Assembly: GCA_964368275.1 (NCBI GenBank)
Contig: CAYJAQ010000019.1
Span: 1-24,289, forward strand
From: CAYJAQ01 sp964368275
Lineage (GTDB): Bacteria > Bacillota_I > Bacilli_A > ML615J-28 > CAG-313
DNA length: 24,289 bases
Reading direction: 5' to 3'
Both the position numbers and the translations under genes were made by a program. Below the pieces are notes generated by a model. It made no database searches, had not been told where the DNA came from, and saw only the letters and a program-made list of their open reading frames with translations. The first letter of the stretch is position 1. Every line of letters starts with the position of its first letter. This document shows, piece by piece, positions 6,925 through 15,020 of the stretch.

Positions 6925-8706
6925 TTATTGATTGTCCCCTTTTTCATATTGAAGCTTATAAAGGCTGTAATATGCCCCTTTTGCTTGAAGTAACTCTTGA
7001 TGAGTTCCTTCTTCAATGATTTCACCTTTCCCTAATACAATGATTTTATCAGCATGTTGAATTGTCGACAAACGATGTGCTACCATTAGCATCGTACCGA
7101 TATTCATCATCTTTTCAAGCGAAGCCTGAATCAACACTTCCGTTTCAGTATCAATGTTCGCTGTTGCTTCATCTAAGATCATAATGCTTGGCTTATGTAC
7201 AACTGTTCTTGCGAAAGATAACAATTGTCTTTCTCCCGAAGAGAAGTTATTACCACGCTCACGAACTTCTTCTTTATAGCCATCTTTTAAACGCTCAATA
7301 AAGTGATTAGCACCTACATATTCGCAGGCTTTCACTACATCCTCATCAGTTATACTTTCCTCATCCATCTTAATATTGGATAGAACAGTACCACTGAACA
7401 AGAAAACATCTTGAAGCATTTGACCAACACCGCTACGAAGAGAGTCTAGCTTAATTTTTCTAACATCTACCCCATCTACTAATATTTCACCACTTTGTAT
7501 ATCATAATTACGTACTAATAATGAAAGAATTGTTGTTTTTCCTGAGCCTGTTGCTCCTACAAAAGCGACTACTTCTTTGGCTTTTATCTTAAATGACACA
7601 TCCTTTAGAATCCAATCATCTTTTTCATAACAGAACCAGACATGCTTAAATTCAATGTCACCCCTAATATTAGGCATGTCAATAGCGTCTTCTGCATCAA
7701 CAATTTCACTTGGTGTATCTAGTATTTCAAATATTCGTTCACTAGAAGCAAATGAAGACTGTAAAACATTAAATTGTTCAGCTAGTTGCTGGATTGGTTC
7801 AAAGAACTTATTAATATATTGATAGAAAATAACAAGCGAAGCAATAGCAGCTACGTTAGTATACATAATAGCATCCTTAGCGCCAAACCAAAGAACGAGA
7901 ATAACTGTTAATAAATATAGTACATAAATAGCAGGACGGAATAAAGCAAAAATAATTATTTGGCGAAGCGAACTTCTCTTTAAGCGATTGTTTTTGCGTT
8001 TAAATTCATTATATTGCTTCTCTTCTGCATTATATACTTGTGTTATCTTCATACCCGATAAATTTTCAGATAAACTAGCATTAATACTAGATATATTGTG
8101 GCGAACTTCTCGGTATGCCCTACGAGCAAAGATTCTAAAAACAATAGTTAGACCAATTACAAGGGGAGACATTGCTAAAACATATAAAGCAAGCTTAGCA
8201 TCACAGATGAACATAAAAATAATAACTCCAATAACTGTCATAAAGTTCTTTACCAAATTAATTAAAACATCAGTAAATAATTCATTTAAGGTACCAGTAT
8301 CATTTGTAACTCTAGTAACCAGTTTACCAACTGGTGTTTTATTAATCTGGGCAATTGATAGTTTTTCAATGTGTTCAAATACTTCTTGGCGAACCTCTAA
8401 GATAATATTTTGACCAGCTTTTTGCAAAATCATTCCTTGAATATATTGAATTAAAGCAGATACTACTAATATCGCCGCGTAAAGTACCACGATTACAATA
8501 ATTCTTGTAAAAACAATATTTTTCTCACTAAGTGTTTTAATTGATTCCCCCATTAGTAGTGGTCCTACTAAGTCAAGTCCGACCATGACAACCATCATAA
8601 TGAAGGCTATTATAAATTCTTTTTTAAATTTTGAAGCATATTTCATTAGACGAATAATAATCGCTTTATCACTCATCTTACGACCTTTATCTTTTTCATT
8701 ACGCAT
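6925..8706 (-). CDS. Heterodimeric ABC exporter subunit with the catalytic Walker B Glu (BmrD/YheH-like)
   Basis: This half-transporter of 593 residues has six predicted membrane segments (about 30-310) followed by a nucleotide-binding domain. Walker A is GATGSGKTT (384-392), Q-loop Gln432, Walker B IMILDE with catalytic Glu513, and switch His544. The signature is FSSGE (488-492), not LSGGQ. The partner encoded upstream has the reverse pattern, which is the hallmark of asymmetric heterodimers such as BmrCD and LmrCD. ATG 8706 was chosen because GGAGGT lies 7 nt upstream; it overlaps the partner's stop codon by 8 nt. Multidrug or lipid-linked export is inferred; the substrate is unknown. Confidence 0.9.
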   Translation of the reverse strand: MRNEKDKGRKMSDKAIIIRLMKYASKFKKEFIIAFIMMVVMVGLDLVGPLLMGESIKTLSEKNIVFTRIIVIVVLYAAILVVSALIQYIQGMILQKAGQNIILEVRQEVFEHIEKLSIAQINKTPVGKLVTRVTNDTGTLNELFTDVLINLVKNFMTVIGVIIFMFICDAKLALYVLAMSPLVIGLTIVFRIFARRAYREVRHNISSINASLSENLSGMKITQVYNAEEKQYNEFKRKNNRLKRSSLRQIIIFALFRPAIYVLYLLTVILVLWFGAKDAIMYTNVAAIASLVIFYQYINKFFEPIQQLAEQFNVLQSSFASSERIFEILDTPSEIVDAEDAIDMPNIRGDIEFKHVWFCYEKDDWILKDVSFKIKAKEVVAFVGATGSGKTTILSLLVRNYDIQSGEILVDGVDVRKIKLDSLRSGVGQMLQDVFLFSGTVLSNIKMDEESITDEDVVKACEYVGANHFIERLKDGYKEEVRERGNNFSSGERQLLSFARTVVHKPSIMILDEATANIDTETEVLIQASLEKMMNIGTMLMVAHRLSTIQHADKIIVLGKGEIIEEGTHQELLQAKGAYYSLYKLQYEKGDNQ

Positions 8707-10486
8707 TGTTAGTACCTCCAATCTCATCTTCTAGTTTTTGAAGGTTTACTAAAGCTTGATAGTCAGTTGAACTTTCCATTAACTCATGGTGAGTACCAAA
8801 GGCAGTGACTTCCCCCTCATCAATAATCATAATGCGGTCTAAATCACGAACAGTGGAAATACGATGAGCAATTAGAATCGTTGTTTTGTTTTCTCTAAGT
8901 TCATTAATACTTTCTAAAATTGTCTTTTCTGTATTAGTATCAACTGCTGATACCGAGTCGTCAAGAATTAAAATTTTAGGATTCTTTATTAGAGCTCGCG
9001 CTATTGAAATTCGTTGGCGTTGTCCACCTGACAAAGTAACACCACGCTCGCCTAAAATAGTATCATACTTTTCAGGAAATTCTTCTATGTTATCATCGAC
9101 AGCCGCATATTTAGCAAATTTTTTAATCTCTTCTAAATCTTCATCTTTTAATGCAAATGCAATGTTATGACTAATTGTATCACTATATAAAAAGTTATCT
9201 TGTGGTACATAGCCAATTGCATCACGAACCGTTTGAAGTGGCAAATGCATAATATCAGCACCATCAATGAAGATATGACCTTCTTCTACATTATAAAGCC
9301 TTAATAACATATCGACAAAAGTTGTCTTGCCAGAACCTGTTTTTCCGATAATACCTATTTTTTCTCCTGGTTTAATATCAATATTGATATTCTTTAAAGC
9401 CGGTTTATCAGCTCCTGGATAAGTGAAATTAAACTCTTTGAAGGTAATTCCCCCAATCACTTCTTTATTGGTAATATCAGCTAAATCGTCATTTATTTCA
9501 ACCTTGTGGCAAAGTAGTTCATTAATGCGTTTCAAGCTAGCTTTTGCTTGGCTACGCATATTAATAAGTTGAGCAAGTGCCATGATTGGCCATACTAAGG
9601 TAGTAAAGTAAATACAAAACTTAGTTAATTTACCAACTGTAAAAGCACCTTCACTTGTATATACTAAATAACCGCCATAACTAAGAATGATAACCATGAT
9701 TGAGCCAATGAGTAAAGAAATGATTGAACTTAAAATCATAAAAAATTTCACTAAGCGAATATTAGTATCTTTATTTTTTGCATTAACTTTAGCAAATTTT
9801 ATAAATTCCTTTTTTTCTTTAACAAAAGCTTTAATTACTGTAATACCCGAAAAGTTTTCTTGGGTTATATCACTCATTTCTGCAAATGCTTCTTGGCGAA
9901 GTGTAAATCGTTTATTAATTTGGCGGCCAATAATTCCTCCACAAAGTGCTAACAAGAATAATGGAATTGTCGATATAAGCGATAATGTTATATCTAAAGT
10001 AAACATCTTATAAAAAGACAATCCTCCTAAGAAAATCGCATCAACCATCATAACTACACCTGAACCAAATGAATTGCGAATCGTTTGTAAATCATTAGTA
10101 AACAGGGCCATTAATGCACCCGTTTTATTCACATTATAATATTCACGTGACAACTTTTCACTATGAGCAAACATTTCATCACGCATCGCCGTTTCAACTC
10201 TTACTGATAAGCCAAATACCGTAATACGCCATAAGAAACGGCCAGAAAACATTACTATCACTATTACAAACATTGTAATCATAAAACTTTTTAGTGTCTC
10301 TAGATTTAATGGTTCTGTCATTGCATTAGTAGGATCAATGATGGCTTTTAACCCATCTATAATATCACCCATAATATCGGGTATTAATAACTGAAAATAA
10401 TCGACAAATATTAAAGCAATAATACCAATTAGTAATAAATACCAATAGCGTAAATAATATTTGTTAACGTTCTTGCCAAAAATCAT
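8699..10486 (-). CDS. Heterodimeric ABC exporter subunit with degenerate Walker B (BmrC/YheI-like)
   Basis: The 595-residue half-transporter has membrane segments in about 12-310 and a nucleotide-binding domain. Walker A is GKTGSGKTT (381-389), the signature is canonical LSGGQ (485-489), and switch His541 is present. Walker B is ILILDD, so Asp510 replaces the catalytic Glu. Together with the partner's FSSGE signature this gives one degenerate and one active ATP site, as in type IV heterodimeric exporters. TAAGGAGG precedes ATG 10486. It is the first gene of an operon with its partner and a GNAT-fold acyltransferase. Confidence 0.9.
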   Translation of the reverse strand: MIFGKNVNKYYLRYWYLLLIGIIALIFVDYFQLLIPDIMGDIIDGLKAIIDPTNAMTEPLNLETLKSFMITMFVIVIVMFSGRFLWRITVFGLSVRVETAMRDEMFAHSEKLSREYYNVNKTGALMALFTNDLQTIRNSFGSGVVMMVDAIFLGGLSFYKMFTLDITLSLISTIPLFLLALCGGIIGRQINKRFTLRQEAFAEMSDITQENFSGITVIKAFVKEKKEFIKFAKVNAKNKDTNIRLVKFFMILSSIISLLIGSIMVIILSYGGYLVYTSEGAFTVGKLTKFCIYFTTLVWPIMALAQLINMRSQAKASLKRINELLCHKVEINDDLADITNKEVIGGITFKEFNFTYPGADKPALKNINIDIKPGEKIGIIGKTGSGKTTFVDMLLRLYNVEEGHIFIDGADIMHLPLQTVRDAIGYVPQDNFLYSDTISHNIAFALKDEDLEEIKKFAKYAAVDDNIEEFPEKYDTILGERGVTLSGGQRQRISIARALIKNPKILILDDSVSAVDTNTEKTILESINELRENKTTILIAHRISTVRDLDRIMIIDEGEVTAFGTHHELMESSTDYQALVNLQKLEDEIGGTNNA

Positions 10487-10511
10487 TGTTAGCCTCCTTA
10501 GAGTTTTGATT

Positions 10512-10541
10512 ATTATATCATTTTTTATTTTATTAGTCCAA
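10512..10541 (-). promoter_or_regulatory. Promoter of the ABC exporter operon
   Basis: On the minus strand a consensus TATAAT (10512-10517) lies 18 bp from TTGGAC (10536-10541), a weak -35. The -10 box is convincing and the -35 is approximate. Confidence 0.5.
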
Positions 10542-10549
10542 GTAAATTA

Positions 10550-11242
10550 TTATTTTTTATGCATCATTTTGACAATTTTTTTAGTCTCTTCTGATACTCG
10601 ATAGGAATCGGTTATTTTGGATAATGTCTTGTTATATGTAAAAGTATCGAGATTACAATTATTTAAGTATGTCATTGTTTTATCACTAAACTTAATAAAA
10701 GCAATTGATAATAACCACGCTACTGCCATTTTAACATAATAATAATCACTCTTTATTTCATCACAAATTTTAATTATCTGGTCAATATGATATTCATCAA
10801 TAAAGTAATCAAGCATAATTATCAAACCATATCTTATTTTAAACTCACTATCAGCTTTAGTTAACTCCACAGCATATTGCCACATTTCTGTTTTATGCTT
10901 TTTAATCATCTTTAAACTAGCAACTGTAATATCACAAACACTCCAATTGTCGGTTTCATCAATTAAAATATTGAGGTAGTGAATAGTATCCTCAACATTC
11001 ATATTACTACAACCCACAACTAAACCGTAAAGTAAACATTCATCAACAAGTTCAAAGGAAGCATTATTTAAATAACAATAATAATCACTTTTTACAATTT
11101 CTTTAGCAATAGAACGCAAATTGGGAATTCTAATGCCAAGTAAAGGTTTTGAAGCATTTACAATGCGTTCTGAAAAGACTTTATAGTCCTGTTCTTTTTG
11201 TTCAATGAGTAGGTTACGTATTCCTTCTTTTGATATATTCAT
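10550..11242 (-). CDS. DNA alkylation repair enzyme (AlkD-like DNA glycosylase)
   Basis: The 230-residue all-helical HEAT-repeat protein belongs to the AlkD family, which excises positively charged alkylated purines such as 3- and 7-methyl adducts. The active-site set described for Bacillus cereus AlkD can be matched by spacing: Trp100 and Asp104 (DNWSVCD), Arg137 (KIRYG) and Trp176 (AVAWLLS). The C-terminal FTYNKTLSKITDS segment is also family-typical. GGAG lies 6 nt before ATG 11242. The gene is divergent from queT with 115 bp between them. I found no clear promoter or terminator for it. Confidence 0.85.
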   Translation of the reverse strand: MNISKEGIRNLLIEQKEQDYKVFSERIVNASKPLLGIRIPNLRSIAKEIVKSDYYCYLNNASFELVDECLLYGLVVGCSNMNVEDTIHYLNILIDETDNWSVCDITVASLKMIKKHKTEMWQYAVELTKADSEFKIRYGLIIMLDYFIDEYHIDQIIKICDEIKSDYYYVKMAVAWLLSIAFIKFSDKTMTYLNNCNLDTFTYNKTLSKITDSYRVSEETKKIVKMMHKK

Positions 11243-11268
11243 CTTTTTCTCCTTTATGGGTTAATTGT

Positions 11269-11297
11269 TTGACAAATAATGTTTTTAAACTTATAAT
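11269..11297 (+). promoter_or_regulatory. Consensus sigma-A promoter of queT
   Basis: TTGACA (11269-11274) and TATAAT (11292-11297) are both full consensus and exactly 17 bp apart. Transcription would start near 11304, directly at the 5' edge of the riboswitch stem. Confidence 0.88.
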
Positions 11298-11305
11298 AGT
11301 TATCG

Positions 11306-11352
11306 AAAGATGTTCCTTGCATAACCATCTTTTAAAATAATAAAACAAGGAG
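11306..11352 (+). ncRNA. preQ1-I riboswitch controlling queT translation
   Basis: Stem P1 is AAAGATG (11306-11312) with CATCTTT (11326-11332), 7 bp. The 13-nt loop starts TTCCTTGC, matching the preQ1-I loop, with C11320 as the likely preQ1-pairing base. An A-rich tail follows, and CAAGGA (11346-11351) can pair with TCCTTG (11314-11319) to form the H-type pseudoknot. The pseudoknot strand includes the Shine-Dalgarno AAGGAG, 5 nt before ATG 11358. Ligand binding should therefore block translation when preQ1 is plentiful. The queT gene downstream is the expected target. Confidence 0.85.
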
Positions 11353-11357
11353 TAATC

Positions 11358-11855
11358 ATGAAAAAAAATGAAAAATGGACCATTGTAACAGTGGTCAAAT
11401 TAGCCCTAGTTGCTGCATTATATGTAGTCCTAACTTATGCACTTAGTTTTATAGCCTATGGCGATATTCAATTTAGAATCGCCGAAATATTAATGTTGTT
11501 ATGCTTTATCAATAAACGATATGCATTGTCTTTAATAGTTGGATGTGCAATTGCAAATATTGGTAGCCCCTATGGCATATATGATATTGTCTTTGGAACC
11601 CTTGCGACTGCAATTGCTTGCCTGGGCTTAATTAAAATCAAAAATATTTGGTTAGCATCTTTAGCAGTTCCTATTGCTAACATAATAACAGGAATTGAAA
11701 TTGGCCTCATGAATGGCCTACCATTCATAGGAACTATATTAACCGTTCTTTCAATTATTGTTTCAGAACTGATAGTAGTAACAATTATTGGTGTTCCAAT
11801 AATAAAACTGATAATGCGAAACAAACAGTTAAAAGAACTTATCGAAAATGTTTAA
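11358..11855 (+). CDS. queT: Queuosine precursor ECF transporter S component QueT
   Basis: The 165-residue membrane protein belongs to the QueT family, the substrate-binding subunit of an energy-coupling-factor transporter for queuosine precursors such as preQ1. It has about five or six hydrophobic helices and the family pattern ALYVVLTYALSFIAYGDIQFR-like start (IQFRIAEIL), then IANIGSPYGIYDIVFGTLAT. The preQ1-I riboswitch in its leader strongly supports the assignment. No EcfA or EcfT gene is nearby, so it should use a shared ECF module. It converges with the DUF523 gene. Confidence 0.92.
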   Translation: MKKNEKWTIVTVVKLALVAALYVVLTYALSFIAYGDIQFRIAEILMLLCFINKRYALSLIVGCAIANIGSPYGIYDIVFGTLATAIACLGLIKIKNIWLASLAVPIANIITGIEIGLMNGLPFIGTILTVLSIIVSELIVVTIIGVPIIKLIMRNKQLKELIENV

Positions 11856-11870
11856 ATACCCTTTAACAAT

Positions 11871-11898
11871 AAGCATCATTAATTGATGCTTTTTATTT
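11871..11898. terminator. Bidirectional terminator between queT and the DUF523 gene
   Basis: AAGCATCA (11871-11878) and TGATGCTT (11884-11891) form an 8-bp stem with a 5-nt loop, followed on the plus strand by TTTTATTTTTT. It overlaps the stop codon of the convergent DUF523 gene and may act in both directions, with less T-rich sequence on the minus side. Confidence 0.75.
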
Positions 11899-12316
11899 TT
11901 TCTATTTCTTGCTCGTTATATATTTTTATCCCCGATTCAGATAATAAATCAGCAGTAATGCCATTGCCTTTTATTAAATGTCCGCTAAATGTTCCATCAT
12001 AGACATAGCCATAGCCACATGATGGGCTATTACTTTTTAAAATAGCAATCTGACATTTATTGTCTCTCGCTCTAATAAGGGCAATCTCAGCACCTTTCTT
12101 AAATATCTTAGTAAAATTCTCTAAATCAATATTCATAATTTCTGCATTAACAATTTCTACGGGTTTACGGGGAACTTTCATTCCTCCTTCTACTTCGGGG
12201 CATACAGGAATTAACCGATGCTTTTCACTTAAATCAACCACTGATTGATTATAATTATTCTTTCCATCATATTTGCAATTACAACCAAGTAAGCATGCAC
12301 TAACAAGTATATTCAT
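11879..12316 (-). CDS. DUF523 family protein, possible thiouracil desulfidase (TudS-like)
   Basis: The 145-residue cytoplasmic protein is a clear DUF523 member. It begins with ILVSACLLGCNCKYDG and contains PVCPEVEGGMKVPRKPVEI and SNSPSCGYG. The three family cysteines (Cys8, Cys39, Cys100) fit the [4Fe-4S] ligands described for TudS, a DUF523 desulfidase that converts 2-thiouracil to uracil. The family is broad, so the substrate here is inference. ATG 12316 was chosen because GGAGG lies 5 nt upstream. It sits 58 nt downstream of tRNA-Gly, after a terminator. Confidence 0.88.
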   Translation of the reverse strand: MNILVSACLLGCNCKYDGKNNYNQSVVDLSEKHRLIPVCPEVEGGMKVPRKPVEIVNAEIMNIDLENFTKIFKKGAEIALIRARDNKCQIAILKSNSPSCGYGYVYDGTFSGHLIKGNGITADLLSESGIKIYNEQEIEKIKSIN

Positions 12317-12330
12317 ATTAGCCTCCAATT

Positions 12331-12363
12331 AGAAAAAAAACTATGCTCGATATCAAGCATAGT
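12331..12363 (-). terminator. Terminator of tRNA-Gly
   Basis: An 8-bp perfect stem (12340-12347 with 12356-12363) with an 8-nt loop is followed on the minus strand by eight T residues. It lies 10 nt after the tRNA 3' end. Confidence 0.85.
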
Positions 12364-12373
12364 ACAATACAAA

Positions 12374-12448
12374 TGGAGCAGGTAACGAGGATCGAACTCG
12401 CATCTTCGCCATGGCAAGGCGGTATAATAGCCATTATACGATACCTGC
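12374..12448 (-). tRNA. tRNA-Gly (anticodon GCC)
   Basis: This 75-nt tRNA has a perfect 7-bp acceptor stem (GCAGGTA/TACCTGC), discriminator T and an encoded CCA end. The anticodon loop is TTGCCAT with GCC reading GGC and GGU. The T arm has the loop TTCGATC, and the D arm holds the GG pair. The anticodon stem has a C-A opposition at its outermost pair (27-43); the other four pairs are Watson-Crick. Transcription is from its own promoter. Confidence 0.95.
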
Positions 12449-12468
12449 ATCAATCTTTTTGCATTAGT

Positions 12469-12497
12469 ATTATATCAAATTTTTTCTATTATGGCAA
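12469..12497 (-). promoter_or_regulatory. Promoter of tRNA-Gly
   Basis: On the minus strand, TTGCCA (12492-12497, 5 of 6 consensus) lies 17 bp from TATAAT (12469-12474). The predicted start is about 14 nt upstream of the mature tRNA. Confidence 0.8.
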
Positions 12498-12564
12498 GTA
12501 TTTTGTTAAAGAAAATTAACAAGTATTACATTTATATCTATAGTTAATTAATAATTATAAAATG

Positions 12565-12606
12565 AAAGGCATAAACAAAAGTCTATGCCTTTCTGTCTAT
12601 GCCTTT
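12565..12606 (-). terminator. Terminator region after the first amidase gene
   Basis: A 12-bp stem with one G-T pair forms between 12565-12576 and 12581-12592 with a 4-nt loop. On the minus strand it is followed by TTTCATTTT. The 12-nt arm GTCTATGCCTTT is repeated at 12595-12606, so two alternative hairpins can form. Confidence 0.65.
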
Positions 12607-12611
12607 TTTGA

Positions 12612-14915
12612 TTAATTTGCCTTTGAGCCAATTAATTGAGAACTAAGCGTAATACTCTTTGAATAACCAGTATTAGCATTTTCTACAAGTACTGTATAAG
12701 TAATTGTAGTAGTTTCTGCTAACCTCTTACTAATGCGTCCAGTATTTTCAGCATTCTCATAATCAATTGAAGTTAATGTAAATGTATAATCAGCGAATTT
12801 TGTAATCTTTAAATATTCAAATTCAACTAGTTTTATAAATTCATACCACATTAATCCTTCGTATTCTAACATTGGTTGTGGACAATCTTTTGCTGTATAG
12901 AAATTGTGCGGTTTAACTGAATTAATATCAAGATTATTTTCAACCATTAATTTTGCAACTAACTGTGCAGTACGTTGCCATGTAAACCAAATATCAGATC
13001 CTTCATTTACACATGATTCAATACCAATACTATTATTGTTACCACCTTTTGAGCAAATCATGCCTGAAGAAACTTGTGACGTACAAAACCAAGTAGTACC
13101 AATATAGTATTTACCATCTGTACCAACTTTCCAAGCTGGTCCTAGTAATGTCAAATAATCATCATAATTGTTTAAACTAGATACTGTATATTTTCCTTCA
13201 GGAATAGCAATAACGGTCTTTTCGCCATTAAACACAAAGTAACCATCACTTGATGTTGTTATTCGAGGAGTTTTATCATCTTTTGCAACTACACCAGTAT
13301 CAAACCATTCAAAGGTAGTACTAGTTCCGTCACCTGCATGATAAGCAACTTCATTATCTGGTATACAATGGTATACGCCATCATTACCTGTTACATAATG
13401 AATTGAAGATGTAGTAGTAGGGGCAGTAAAATAGCCCGCATTTGCTTTGGCATCTGCGCCACTTCTCATATTGCCAGTATAATGAACTGTAATAAATTCA
13501 GTACTTGTCTTGATTGTTTCAGGACGATTGCCACTACCTTTTGCAGTCATCATTTCTTGAATTTCAAGTTGTGAATTAAATAATAATTTGCTTACGCTAC
13601 CAATCATTGTTTTAAAATATTCTGGAGTACCAGCACCAATTGGTACGGCTTTCTTTACAAAAATATTGGCATTATGTGCGGCAGCTACAAACGCTAGTGC
13701 TTCATCACTAATGTCACTTGCATTATAGACAGTAACATATATTGAACTCTCTTCTTTTCCTGCATTGCTTGCAGTAATCTTAGCAATACCAGCTTTTTTG
13801 CCTGTAACTTTACCTGCTGCAACTGTTGCTATACTTTCATCTGACGAAGTCCAAACTAATTTTTCTACTGTCGCTGGTTTCACTGTTGAAACATTTAATT
13901 CAATGCTGCCATTAACCTTTAATAAATCACCCGCATTTACTTCTAATCTAATGCTCTCTGGAATTGCATCAAATATTGCTTGTTCAAGTTCTACTTCCTT
14001 AGCTTCTAAACGAGCTAGGTTAGTTATTTGTGCTTTTATTTCAGATGGTGCATTCTCATATGTAACTCTAGCAAGAGCAATTTGTTTGCTATCTTCTGGC
14101 GTTACTACTTCAGGCAACTTATCAATTTGATTAATTATTACTAATACTTTTGATTCATTTTTCATCTTTTCTACCTTCTCACCAACAGTTACATATCGTA
14201 ATATACTTTCATTGTAACCATCGTATTCTAAAATTAGTGCTTCAACTTCTTCAATGTTATCAATAGTAATAGCTTGTATTGCATTAACTTTCTTGTTGAA
14301 TTCTTCAGCTTTTTCTTTTCTACCTAATTCAAGGGCTGAAAGTTTAACAACAACTTTTACCGATTTGCTTAAGTTCTTATCTGGGTATTTAATAGTAATG
14401 GTGGCTTCGCCTTCGCTCATACCTGTAATACGACCATATTCAAACTTTGCTATTTCTGGATTACTACTTTCATAAACCATCTTTTCTAGATCAATTCTTT
14501 CATCTAGTGACATTTTTACGCGTAATGTTTGTTCATATTCAACTTCATAGCTATCCTCTTCAAAAGCAAACAACTCATAAGGCTTTTCAGTAACCGTTAC
14601 TTTTACCGCTGCAGTTAAGTCTTTATATGTCATAGTAACCGTTGTACTTCCAACACTTAATGCCTTAAAGTTTATTGTACCGGATGCTATTGAACCATCT
14701 ATAGTCCCAACATTTTCATCAGCAACTTTAATTTGTACTTCTTCTGCTTTTACTTTTTTCCCAAACGTCCAGTTAATAGTAACTGTTTTATTCTCCTCTA
14801 CTTGATACTCTTCACTGTTAAAATAGAATTCTTTACCCTTATCACAACTAGTTAGTAGCATTAAACTAATAACAACTAATGATAAAGATAGTAATGTAAA
14901 TAATCTACTTTTCAT
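12612..14915 (-). CDS. Lipoprotein N-acetylmuramoyl-L-alanine amidase with Ig-like domains (copy 1)
   Basis: The product is 767 residues. A signal peptide ends in lipobox LTSC (Cys24). Two Ig-like domains follow (about 28-110 and 113-192), then a helical two-repeat module (about 196-316, with the pattern IDKLPEVVTPEDSKQIALAR), and a typical BIG2 domain (about 320-397, LVWTSSDESIATVAAGKVTG). An Amidase_2/PGRP catalytic domain spans about 470-700. Candidate zinc ligands by analogy with T7 lysozyme are His478 (VHYTG), His670 (KPHNF) and Cys678 (DCPQP), with Lys676 and Tyr507 as helpers. The last 65 residues are a separate small domain. It probably cleaves the amide bond between muramic acid and L-Ala outside the cell. 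It is a paralogue of the gene ending at 15950, with its own promoter. Confidence 0.9.
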   Translation of the reverse strand: MKSRLFTLLSLSLVVISLMLLTSCDKGKEFYFNSEEYQVEENKTVTINWTFGKKVKAEEVQIKVADENVGTIDGSIASGTINFKALSVGSTTVTMTYKDLTAAVKVTVTEKPYELFAFEEDSYEVEYEQTLRVKMSLDERIDLEKMVYESSNPEIAKFEYGRITGMSEGEATITIKYPDKNLSKSVKVVVKLSALELGRKEKAEEFNKKVNAIQAITIDNIEEVEALILEYDGYNESILRYVTVGEKVEKMKNESKVLVIINQIDKLPEVVTPEDSKQIALARVTYENAPSEIKAQITNLARLEAKEVELEQAIFDAIPESIRLEVNAGDLLKVNGSIELNVSTVKPATVEKLVWTSSDESIATVAAGKVTGKKAGIAKITASNAGKEESSIYVTVYNASDISDEALAFVAAAHNANIFVKKAVPIGAGTPEYFKTMIGSVSKLLFNSQLEIQEMMTAKGSGNRPETIKTSTEFITVHYTGNMRSGADAKANAGYFTAPTTTSSIHYVTGNDGVYHCIPDNEVAYHAGDGTSTTFEWFDTGVVAKDDKTPRITTSSDGYFVFNGEKTVIAIPEGKYTVSSLNNYDDYLTLLGPAWKVGTDGKYYIGTTWFCTSQVSSGMICSKGGNNNSIGIESCVNEGSDIWFTWQRTAQLVAKLMVENNLDINSVKPHNFYTAKDCPQPMLEYEGLMWYEFIKLVEFEYLKITKFADYTFTLTSIDYENAENTGRISKRLAETTTITYTVLVENANTGYSKSITLSSQLIGSKAN

Positions 14916-14942
14916 TTCTCGTTTCTCCTTTTCAACTACTAT

Positions 14943-14971
14943 ATTATAACAAAATAAGAACTTTTTGTAAA
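14943..14971 (-). promoter_or_regulatory. Promoter of amidase copy 1
   Basis: On the minus strand, TTTACA (14966-14971) lies 17 bp from a consensus TATAAT (14943-14948). GGAG follows 9 nt before the start codon. Confidence 0.8.
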
Positions 14972-14990
14972 GTAAGAAAATCCATTTTTT

Positions 14991-15020
14991 ATAAGAAAAA
15001 GTTCCTCATTGAGGAACTTT
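14991..15020 (-). terminator. Terminator of the amidase-DUF4430-S component operon
   Basis: AAAGTTCCTC (14998-15007) and GAGGAACTTT (15011-15020) form a 10-bp stem with a 3-nt loop, followed on the minus strand by TTTTTCTTAT. It overlaps the stop codon of the S-component gene. Confidence 0.8.

Noticed and set aside
7988..8413. 141-codon plus-strand reading frame
   Set aside because: It is antisense to the membrane domain of an ABC exporter and has no independent signal.
12331..12448. Possible tRNA-associated integration (attachment) site
   Set aside because: No integrase and no repeat of the tRNA 3' end were seen nearby; the adjacent hairpin is an ordinary terminator.
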